From assembly GCA_023424965.1 (NCBI GenBank), contig JAFADI010000189.1, positions 3,219-67,218 of the forward strand: a stretch of DNA of 64,000 nucleotides. Reading direction: 5' to 3'. The notes beneath the pieces were generated by a model. It was not told the origin of the DNA. It saw nothing but the letters and a program-made list of their open reading frames with translations, and did no database searches. The translations under genes and the position numbers were made by a program. Numbering within the stretch: the stretch's first letter is position 1; each line of letters begins with the position of its first letter. The stretch comes from Bacillota bacterium. GTDB taxonomy: Bacteria; Bacillota; Clostridia; Acetivibrionales; JAFADI01. Shown here piece after piece: positions 52,968 to 60,007 of this stretch.

Positions 52968-54421
52968 AAATGTCTCCTCCTAACCCACACATAGGTACCG
53001 AATCCAAAGATAACCAACGGAAGCAGTATCACCACAAACAACGCCGTCAGATTGGCAGACAGGGCGTCAAGCTTGTCAAGCCTGGGTGGAGCATAGCTTT
53101 TCGGAGCGATGACCACATCATCCTTTTTGTCCAGCATCCAGTTCATGGAGTTCATCAGGAAATAGAAGCCGTTCAGGCCATACTGCTGGATGGTGGCATC
53201 ACTTATAAAGGCACTGTTACCTACTACCAGAACTTTTGAAACCTTTGCTCCGCCTTTGTTCTCTACGGCCAGCGCCAGGTCCAGGGGTCCCGCATTGTCT
53301 TTTCCCCGGGCCTTGTCGATCTGCTCTCCTGTGGACTTGTCGCTTGATTTGAGCAGCGAGGTTACCGTGATATATTCCTTTTGGTTCTTAAGCGTATTGA
53401 TGCTTCTTGAACCGCTCATCAGCATTGTAAAGTTGCTTCCCAGGTTGGAAGTTATGCTGTTGCTCTGGGTCTCGGGCAGAATATCGTAGACCTTGTCCGG
53501 AGGCAGGTGCCTCTTGCCGCCCAGTTCTTCCTTGACCCTGTCATAGTTCAAAGAAACATTGTAATCCTTCAAAACTTCTTCAAATTGTGCAAAGCTTGTG
53601 TCCGCAATCAGAGCGTCGAAGAGGAAAATGGCCTTCCCTCCGTCTTTAAGATATTGGGCAAGCTTATCCTTCTCGTCGGCCGTCAGGTCCTTCTTGGGAG
53701 AAGGAACCAGCAAGAGTTCCGCATCTTCCGGCACTTTTGCTTCGGAAAGCAGGTTGATGGTCTTTACTTCATAATTGTTCTTTTCAAGCACATCCTTGAT
53801 TACGGTGAAATCGCTCCCAACCTTTTTTTCATCGTGTCCTTCGGTAAAATAGATGCTGGGTGTACTTTCGGAGGTAACATATTTTACGGCTCCAGTAAAG
53901 CTTTGTTCCGCATTTGAACCGGTCTTATACTGGCTGAAGGTCTGCTGGTCGAATTCCGTACTGAAGAGGTCGCCTCTTTCAAGCTTCTTTATTTTATTTC
54001 CGCTCTGGACGACGAAGTCTCCGCCCTGAAGTTCCTTTAGATTGTCAGGGTCCAGTTGCTTGATCAGATCCGTTTTTTTGTCGGGATCAACATATTCAAC
54101 CTTGACGTGGGGATATTTTGTGTACTGGGCCAGAAGCTCCATCACTTCATTGAGCTCGCTGTCACTTTTTGCTTTTTCCCCGTCGAAGAGGCCGATGATT
54201 CTTATATCCTTATTCAAACCCTTTAAAATATCCTTTGTGGTATCACCTATGGAATACAGCTTATTGGCCGTCAAGTCCCATTTCAGCCCCGCCATGCCCA
54301 CAAGGATGTTCACAAATACTGCAATAGCGATTACTACCGCAATAAGAATAATCGAGTTTGAACCATATTTTAAGCTTCTGCTGTTAAAAACCCTTTTCAA
54401 TGCTTCACTCATCTTATTCAT
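52964..54421 (-). CDS. GldG-like protein of an ABC export system
   Basis: A 485-residue protein with an N-terminal membrane helix (about 22-42), a large extracellular ABC_transp_aux/GldG-type domain (ITSNLGSNFTMLMSGSR and SIYFTEGHDEKKVG) and a C-terminal helix (about 455-478). In gliding Bacteroidetes GldG partners GldA and GldF; in non-gliding Firmicutes such systems are common but of unknown cargo. It lies 6 bases after the permease gene. Confidence 0.88.
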   Translation of the reverse strand: MNKMSEALKRVFNSRSLKYGSNSIILIAVVIAIAVFVNILVGMAGLKWDLTANKLYSIGDTTKDILKGLNKDIRIIGLFDGEKAKSDSELNEVMELLAQYTKYPHVKVEYVDPDKKTDLIKQLDPDNLKELQGGDFVVQSGNKIKKLERGDLFSTEFDQQTFSQYKTGSNAEQSFTGAVKYVTSESTPSIYFTEGHDEKKVGSDFTVIKDVLEKNNYEVKTINLLSEAKVPEDAELLLVPSPKKDLTADEKDKLAQYLKDGGKAIFLFDALIADTSFAQFEEVLKDYNVSLNYDRVKEELGGKRHLPPDKVYDILPETQSNSITSNLGSNFTMLMSGSRSINTLKNQKEYITVTSLLKSSDKSTGEQIDKARGKDNAGPLDLALAVENKGGAKVSKVLVVGNSAFISDATIQQYGLNGFYFLMNSMNWMLDKKDDVVIAPKSYAPPRLDKLDALSANLTALFVVILLPLVIFGFGTYVWVRRRHL

Positions 54422-54427
54422 GTTTTA

Positions 54428-55135
54428 TCACCCCTGACTCCAACGTCTTTTTTCCATTACTCGGATTGTTAGAAATAAAAACACAGCCACAAAGCTGATG
54501 TAATAAACCACAGGATCCAGTTCAAAAATCCCCCTGTTGAAATTGTCATACCTGGAGGTCAATGAGAACCAGTTGAGCACTTTTGCCCCGATTCCTCCCA
54601 CATAACCTGCCAGAGGCTGTATGATCCATGTGACCAGAAGGAATACAAAGGAGGCCACCGCTGCAACCACCTGATTTTCAGTAAGTGATGAAACAAATAC
54701 TCCTACGGAAATGAACGCGGCGCCAAGGAGTATAAATCCTACATACCCTCCCACAAGGGCGGGAAGAGCCGGACTTCCGAAAATAAACAGGATGATGGGG
54801 TAGATGAAGGTGATTACCGTCATTACCAGGAAAACAAAAAACGCTGCCAGGTATTTACCCACAACAATTCCCGAAAGTCCCACAGGAGATGTGACAAGCA
54901 AAACCTCCGTCCCGTTTTTTCTGTCCTCTGCGATGGACCGCATGGTCAGAATGGGAACAATAAATAAAAGAAGGAAACCCATGGTGGAAAGGTTTGAATT
55001 AAAGTCCGCCGATTGGTAACCCAGGTTGCCTAAAAGAAAGAAAATTGACGAAAGCACAATAAAAAATCCTATCAAAACATATGCGATGGGTGAATAAAAG
55101 TAAGCCCTTACTTCCCTTTTGAAAATTGCCAGCAT
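54428..55135 (-). CDS. ABC transporter permease (GldF-like, ABC2 type)
   Basis: A 235-residue membrane protein with six hydrophobic segments. It begins MLAIFKREVRAYFYSPIAYV and contains LTMRSIAEDRKNGTEVLLVTSP, the usual ABC-2 permease marker. It is separated by two bases from the ATPase gene and six from the GldG-like gene, so it forms the channel of one complex with them. Confidence 0.92.
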   Translation of the reverse strand: MLAIFKREVRAYFYSPIAYVLIGFFIVLSSIFFLLGNLGYQSADFNSNLSTMGFLLLFIVPILTMRSIAEDRKNGTEVLLVTSPVGLSGIVVGKYLAAFFVFLVMTVITFIYPIILFIFGSPALPALVGGYVGFILLGAAFISVGVFVSSLTENQVVAAVASFVFLLVTWIIQPLAGYVGGIGAKVLNWFSLTSRYDNFNRGIFELDPVVYYISFVAVFLFLTIRVMEKRRWSQG

Positions 55136-55137
55136 TT

Positions 55138-56085
55138 TCAGCCAACCTCCTTTTCTTCCGTTGTAATCTGGAGGAATATGTCCTCCAGGGACATATCGAG
55201 AGATTTCAACTCAATGATGGGGTACCCGGCCTTTGCCATGGCAAAGAACAGGGGCTTCCTTACATCGATGTCCTTGTCGGATTCTACGATATAGTTGACC
55301 ACGTCTTTTTCCTTTTCGATGTTCTGCTCTACATATTTTACACCGTAAATCTCCTTGATATAGCCTTCAACGGAGCTCTTGGGACCTGCAATGGTAACGG
55401 AAAGCCTGGAGGCGGTTCCAAAACCCTTTGAAAGGTTCTCCGGGGTGTCTACGGCGGCAATCTGTCCTTTATTGATAATTACGACCCTTTCACATACGGC
55501 GCTGACTTCAGGCAGTATATGGGAGCTGAGAATGATGGTATGCTGCTTGCCCAGGGCTTTGATCAGCTTTCTTATCTCAATGATCTGTTTGGGGTCGAGG
55601 CCTACGGTAGGCTCGTCCAGGACCAGCACATCAGGGCTTCCTACCAGCGCCTGCGCCAGGCCGACCCTCTGCTTGTATCCCTTTGAAAGGTTCTTGACAA
55701 GCCTGTTCCTTACATCTGTTATCTTAACCAGTTCCATGATATCGTCCAATTGGCTTTTTTTCTTGCTTTTGTCAACCAGCTTCAACTGGCTGATAAAGTT
55801 CAGGTATTCTTTGACGGTCATATCGTAATAAAGAGGCGGGAGCTCCGGCAGATAGCCGATACGCTTTTTTACTTCCCTGGGATTTTCCATAATATCATAG
55901 CCGCACACTTTGACGGTACCTTCACTTGAAGGAATAAATCCCGTAATGATGTTCATCGTCGTAGACTTGCCGGCGCCGTTCGGACCCAGGAACCCAAGAA
56001 TTTCACCTTTTTCAACCGTAAAATTCAGATTGCTTACAGCCTTAATCTGTCCATATTTTTTGGTCAGATTTTGAATTTCGATCAT
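55138..56085 (-). CDS. ABC transporter ATP-binding protein (GldA-like)
   Basis: A 315-residue ATPase and the first gene of the four-gene export operon. Walker A is GPNGAGKST, the signature LSKGYKQRVGLAQAL, Walker B VLVLDEPTVGLDP and the switch His lies in ILSSHILPE. A C-terminal extension (about 225-315) is typical of the CcmA/GldA class. GCAGGAGGG precedes the ATG. The upstream 193 bases contain TTNACA-type repeats (56167-56202) and a GATAAT hexamer, a possible phosphate-regulator promoter. Confidence 0.94.
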   Translation of the reverse strand: MIEIQNLTKKYGQIKAVSNLNFTVEKGEILGFLGPNGAGKSTTMNIITGFIPSSEGTVKVCGYDIMENPREVKKRIGYLPELPPLYYDMTVKEYLNFISQLKLVDKSKKKSQLDDIMELVKITDVRNRLVKNLSKGYKQRVGLAQALVGSPDVLVLDEPTVGLDPKQIIEIRKLIKALGKQHTIILSSHILPEVSAVCERVVIINKGQIAAVDTPENLSKGFGTASRLSVTIAGPKSSVEGYIKEIYGVKYVEQNIEKEKDVVNYIVESDKDIDVRKPLFFAMAKAGYPIIELKSLDMSLEDIFLQITTEEKEVG

Positions 56086-56140
56086 TTTCTTCCCTCCTGC
56101 TTATATATTTAGGTAATTTGACCGCAATATCACACAATCC

Positions 56141-56202
56141 ATTATCTAAAATACTTTTTAATAAACTGTGAACAAATTGTAACTAATTTAAAGAATTGTA
56201 AA
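56141..56202 (-). promoter_or_regulatory. TTNACA direct repeats and -10 before the Gld-like operon
   Basis: On the minus strand TTTACA, then TTAAAT 11 bases on, GTTACA and TTCACA (11 bases apart) lie at 56202-56167. GATAAT follows at 56146-56141. GTTACA-N5-TTCACA matches the form of a PhoP/PhoB box, and the last repeat falls near where a -35 would be. This is pattern matching only. Confidence 0.35.
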
Positions 56203-56278
56203 CTGCCCTAGAGCACTAGTACATTATATAGTTTTTATTTTCCCTTTTCAAGTAGAAACCTTTTACCCGCATGCCCCC

Positions 56279-56713
56279 CTATCTGGAGCCTTTCACCGAA
56301 TTAAAATATTGCAGGAGGGTTGCCGCCGTGATACCAAGGGAGTCGATGAACACATCGAAAAGCCGCATGGCCCTCCCCGGGATAAAATACTGGTGCAGCT
56401 CATCGGACACCGCGAAAAGCACCGAAAAAAGCGTCGAAATCCAAAAGGCCCCCTTCTCCCGTCCTCTGCTCACGAAGGTTTTGAAGGAAAGAAAGCCAAG
56501 CAGATAAAACTCAAGAAAATGAGCGGTTTTTCTCACTACATTATCCGTCAGCCGGATTTTGTCGGTATTGGCAAGGAATGAAATAATGTCGTTCAATCGT
56601 TCCGTAACATAGGAGCTCTCTACGGTAGAATTCACCGCGGGCTTATGGGACTGTACAAATATTATGATGCACCACGCCACCGTCAGGATTCCCCAAATAT
56701 ATCTCTTCTTCAA
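56279..56713 (-). CDS. VanZ family membrane protein
   Basis: A 144-residue membrane protein with four hydrophobic segments. Family marks are WCIIIFVQSHKP in the first helix, RKTAHFLEFYLLGFL in the middle and SDELHQYFIPGR followed by FDVFIDSLG near the end. VanZ-like proteins are linked to low-level teicoplanin resistance in enterococci, but most have no proven role. It lies 18 bases after a GNAT gene on the same strand. Confidence 0.92.
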   Translation of the reverse strand: MKKRYIWGILTVAWCIIIFVQSHKPAVNSTVESSYVTERLNDIISFLANTDKIRLTDNVVRKTAHFLEFYLLGFLSFKTFVSRGREKGAFWISTLFSVLFAVSDELHQYFIPGRAMRLFDVFIDSLGITAATLLQYFNSVKGSR

Positions 56714-56731
56714 GTCTTTTCTCCCTCTTTT

Positions 56732-57184
56732 TTAAAAGCTGTATCTCAGCCTGGGAATCATTCTGCCCTTTCTCAAAAAGGATTCCACTTCGGCCACGTG
56801 AACAGCGCCCATCCTTTCGTAGAAGGCTCTGGCCTGAGGGCTTGTAACCATTTCAATATCCCTCATCCCCAGCTTCATGCAATACTCCTCCAGATGGTTC
56901 CACATGATTTTTCCATATCCCTTGCCGATCCTCTGTGGTTCGATATAAAAATATTCCAGCTCATTTTGCTTCTCACCGGCGATAACGGCATAAAATCCTA
57001 CGACGGTATCCTCTTCTTGCATGACGAAGGTAGGATTCTCTCTTATAAAGTCTTCCGTGACCTTGTATATTTCTTCGAAGTTTTTCATAAACTCCGGATC
57101 ATATCCCCAGTAAGCTTCGGATTTTATCGCTATCGAAGTCAGTTTTCCCGCTTCATGCGTTTCTGCCGGCCGAATGTGTACCAT
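56732..57184 (-). CDS. GNAT family N-acetyltransferase
   Basis: A 150-residue acetyltransferase. The acetyl-CoA-binding motif reads ELEYFYIEPQRIGKGYGKIMW (Q/R-x-x-G-x-G type), and the fold ends with TSPQARAFYERMGAVHVAE. The acceptor substrate is unknown. AAAGGAG lies 9 bases before the ATG. The ATG region overlaps the end of a possible 50-codon reading frame (57153-57305). Confidence 0.92.
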   Translation of the reverse strand: MVHIRPAETHEAGKLTSIAIKSEAYWGYDPEFMKNFEEIYKVTEDFIRENPTFVMQEEDTVVGFYAVIAGEKQNELEYFYIEPQRIGKGYGKIMWNHLEEYCMKLGMRDIEMVTSPQARAFYERMGAVHVAEVESFLRKGRMIPRLRYSF

Positions 57185-57305
57185 GCGATGATTCTCCTTT
57201 GTTTGTAAATTGTAATTTCTGTATCATTTTATCCACTAACGGCTCCACCCTTTGGTCTACATCATCCCAATCGCACTCCTGTACATCCAACACTCCATTC
57301 GCCAT
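57153..57305 (-). CDS. Possible small protein (50 aa) overlapping the GNAT start
   Basis: A 50-codon frame beginning MANGVLDVQECDWDDVDQR. The first ~38 residues look protein-like (acidic, amphipathic), while the last part only mirrors the overlapping GNAT gene. The binding site is weak (CGGAAACG). No family was recognised; it may be a real small gene or a remnant. Confidence 0.3.
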   Translation of the reverse strand: MANGVLDVQECDWDDVDQRVEPLVDKMIQKLQFTNKGESSHGTHSAGRNA

Positions 57306-57419
57306 CGTTTCCGATTACAATAATTAAACCACATGGGTGCCGGCTTGGCAACAAATGTATTAAGTATAATAATGCGGCCCGTGCGAATAATATTATAAGC
57401 CGAAAATCAGAGGTGGAAG

Positions 57420-58487
57420 ATGAAAGTTGCTATCATCGGTGCAAGCCTCACCGGCCTTGCATGTGCATTGGAATTTGAAAAGCTCGGCATTATACCCGAC
57501 CTATACGAAAGAGATGCCACGGTGGGATGGATCTGGCCGTCGGTGAGCTTCTGGCCCAATTGCTTCTATAAATCTCAGGGAGATATCCGCAAACATTTGA
57601 GAGAAGATTACGGTATAGACATCAAGCCCCTGGGGGAATGCAAAAATATCCTCATGAAATCCCCAAAACAACGGGTAAATATTGACGGCTTCTTAGGCTA
57701 TTATGTTGTCAGGGGAAAGGGCAAGGAATCCATCGAAAACCAACTGCTGAACTCTCTGAGAAAAGCTCCCCTGCACCTCAACCAGAATGCCGATTGTAAG
57801 GAGCTTTCCAAAAAATATGACTGGGTGGTTGCTGCTACCGGAAACGATTTAGTTGCAAGGGAATTGAATCTCTGGGAAGACATCGGGTTGGTCCGTGTTA
57901 TTGGCGGCGTCGCTCTGGAGTCCTTCAACCCGGATTCTTCTACGATTTATTTCAATACTGAATACGCAGGAACAGGGTACGGGAGGGTAACCCCTTTCAA
58001 CTCCACTCAGGCGATGGTAGCCCTATATATCATCAACTGCACGGAATCCGATATGCTAAAGTCGTATTCAAAATTTTTGGAGCAAGAAGGCTTGGCAAAT
58101 TTCCAGTTCTTGTATAAAGTTATCCCCGAACCCTTTACCACAGGACGGGTAAAGGCCTTTACAAAGGGTAATATCCTGCTTGCAGGGCGGGCCGCCGGCC
58201 TCACTGAAAGGCTTATCGGCGTCGGAGGGCCGGAATGCATGATCAGCGGTGTTCTAGCCGCAAGGTCAATTGTTCAGGGGCTGGATTATGATGCTTTGCT
58301 GAAGCCCCTCCAGGACCATATTGAAAACATTTCAGCCTTCCGGGATACTGTAAACACCCTGGATAACGATGGATTTGACAAACTGCTCGCTTCAATCAAT
58401 ATTCCGGGGGTGAAGCAATTGATTTATAAAACTCCCATCAACTTCGCCGACATCGCAGGCAGCATCCTAAAAAGGTTTAACCGTTGA
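57420..58487 (+). CDS. FAD-dependent oxidoreductase
   Basis: A 355-residue flavoprotein. The N-terminal Rossmann motif reads AIIGASLTGLACALEFEKLG with Glu at the end of the second strand (LYER). The second FAD-contact motif near residue 253 reads GNILLAGRAAGLTE, and GVGGPECMISGVLAA follows. The layout resembles geranylgeranyl-reductase or aromatic-ring monooxygenase relatives, but no specific substrate can be named. GAGGTGGAAG precedes the ATG. It is one of few plus-strand genes and has no operon partner; its 3' end converges on the LUD-domain gene. Confidence 0.85.
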   Translation: MKVAIIGASLTGLACALEFEKLGIIPDLYERDATVGWIWPSVSFWPNCFYKSQGDIRKHLREDYGIDIKPLGECKNILMKSPKQRVNIDGFLGYYVVRGKGKESIENQLLNSLRKAPLHLNQNADCKELSKKYDWVVAATGNDLVARELNLWEDIGLVRVIGGVALESFNPDSSTIYFNTEYAGTGYGRVTPFNSTQAMVALYIINCTESDMLKSYSKFLEQEGLANFQFLYKVIPEPFTTGRVKAFTKGNILLAGRAAGLTERLIGVGGPECMISGVLAARSIVQGLDYDALLKPLQDHIENISAFRDTVNTLDNDGFDKLLASINIPGVKQLIYKTPINFADIAGSILKRFNR

Positions 58488-58506
58488 AAAGTTCCTTACT
58501 GCTATA

Positions 58507-59148
58507 TCAATATCCCAGATGCTTCCCCACAATAATAACCTTAATCCGGCCTTTTACGAACTGACGCTTTATAGTCACAAAGTCATTGCAAATTCTCTCC
58601 TCGCTTTTACAGTCCACGCAGTAGCCCAGGGAGGCACAGGGCGTGTTTTTATTCAGCCGCTTTGCGTCCAGGGGTGCCGCATATTGCCTGACCCTCTTTT
58701 CTGCCTCTTCCAGGTTCCTCACAATTTTATTTACGCCCGCAACGATGATTACCTGCTCCGGCCCATAGATGACAGGCGCAACACGGCTCCCGTTGCCATC
58801 GATGTTATAAAGCTCCCCTTCCTCCGTCAATGCATTTGTACTGCACAGGAAGGTATCAGCGCAGAAGCTTTTCCTGTAGACTTCCTTCTTTTCTTCTCTT
58901 GTAATGCCCTCTTTATGCTTATCCCAGAAGGTATAGGGCCCACTTCTCAAAAGACCGATGACCCCTGTTTCAAAAAGAGTCACTGAATCAGCCACTGCAA
59001 CGGTAGAATTCTCAGGGATGAGTTCCCGGACCTTTTGGAGCAGCTCTTTTTCATTATCCACATAAAATCCCGCCATATTATGCTTTTCAAGATTTCCAAC
59101 CGTTCTCTCAACCTGTTTTTGAACATACCACGAAACATTCTTATCCAT
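58507..59148 (-). CDS. LUD-domain protein (LutC/YkgG-like)
   Basis: A 213-residue protein of the LUD family (formerly DUF162). Seen features are VAVADSVTLFETGVIGLL, the GELYNIDGNGSRVA core and IIVAGVNKIVRNLEEA, followed by a small cysteine-rich stretch (CASLGYCVDC). Family members take part in lactate oxidation with LutA and LutB, but stand-alone ones like this are uncharacterised. It has no lut partners nearby. Confidence 0.88.
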   Translation of the reverse strand: MDKNVSWYVQKQVERTVGNLEKHNMAGFYVDNEKELLQKVRELIPENSTVAVADSVTLFETGVIGLLRSGPYTFWDKHKEGITREEKKEVYRKSFCADTFLCSTNALTEEGELYNIDGNGSRVAPVIYGPEQVIIVAGVNKIVRNLEEAEKRVRQYAAPLDAKRLNKNTPCASLGYCVDCKSEERICNDFVTIKRQFVKGRIKVIIVGKHLGY

Positions 59149-59224
59149 ACTGAAAGCCTGCCTTCCTCCATCGTTACTCCATTATATCAAACTGCTGCAC
59201 CATAACATAGAAGGAATGGGCCTT

Positions 59225-59626
59225 TTACCTGTACTGCATAAAATGACTGCATTTTATCAGTTTCATGTCGGAGAAATACGCTGTAATAGCCCCAAGGGCA
59301 TACGCCACTAAATCCAAAGGATCGAAAACCGCTCCTATGGTTAATTGTGCCATCACGTTTTGTTCAAGCCCCCAAATGCTTATGAGCTTCAGATACTGTA
59401 GAAACTCCGTGGTAAAAGCCAGCACAAGAATAAAAATTGTGAGCTTCCCTGGGCGAAAATCATAAAAGCCTTTCATAAAAAAGTACAACAGCAAAATAAC
59501 AAGGATATCTCCCACAAACCCCCGGATAAATGGGTTGCGGCCAAACACTGCCACAATCAGTCCACAGGCAGCAAAGCATAGGAACGACAGGATAAAATAA
59601 AGCAAACGTCTCTTCATCAATTTCAT
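59225..59626 (-). CDS. DUF2809 family membrane protein
   Basis: A 133-residue membrane protein with four hydrophobic segments and the family segment VGDILVILLLYFFMKGF, then FDPLDLVAYALGA. It resembles Bacillus YjgA; the function is unknown. It overlaps the zinc-ribbon gene by four bases (ATGA), so the two are translationally coupled. Confidence 0.87.
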   Translation of the reverse strand: MKLMKRRLLYFILSFLCFAACGLIVAVFGRNPFIRGFVGDILVILLLYFFMKGFYDFRPGKLTIFILVLAFTTEFLQYLKLISIWGLEQNVMAQLTIGAVFDPLDLVAYALGAITAYFSDMKLIKCSHFMQYR

Positions 59627-59832
59627 TTCATGATTACCATCCCGCAGGCCTTACAGTAATAGGCCCTTTTCTTTTCCTCATTGTCAATGATTTTAATTTT
59701 TTTCAGGTCTCCTGTGAAGGAATCAAAATAGCAGTGCTTATAGGACCGGCCGTAAAGGATGGCTCCTCCCGGTGTCCCCTCCAGGTAGACCTTACCCCAT
59801 TCCATTTCCGTATTGCAATCGGGACATTTCAT
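59623..59832 (-). CDS. Small zinc-ribbon protein (PF20097-like)
   Basis: A 69-residue protein with one cysteine pair at each end (MKCPDCNTEM and YYCKACGMVI), the pattern of a zinc ribbon. A middle segment with GRSYKHCYFD separates them. The function is unknown. It is the first gene of a two-gene unit with the DUF2809 gene. Confidence 0.85.
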   Translation of the reverse strand: MKCPDCNTEMEWGKVYLEGTPGGAILYGRSYKHCYFDSFTGDLKKIKIIDNEEKKRAYYCKACGMVIMK

Positions 59833-59926
59833 ACGGCACCCCCGAATCCATACCCTCTGTTTTGAACATTATATCTGCCCGCCATTGCCCTGTCAACGTA
59901 TTCCATCTTCCCTCCTGCTTTGAATA

Positions 59927-59973
59927 GAAAAAGACGCTTTTTGATCTTTTCTGCTTCAAAGATTAAAAGCGTC
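59927..59973 (-). terminator. Intrinsic terminator after the calcium-ATPase gene
   Basis: GACGCTTTT with AATCTTT on one side pairs with AAAGAT and AAAAGCGTC on the other, giving a stem of about 15 bp with small bulges and T5 on the minus strand. It lies 35 bases after the stop codon. Confidence 0.8.
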
Positions 59974-60007
59974 CTCAGTTTTACTTTCGTACAAGGATAA
60001 GTATCCA

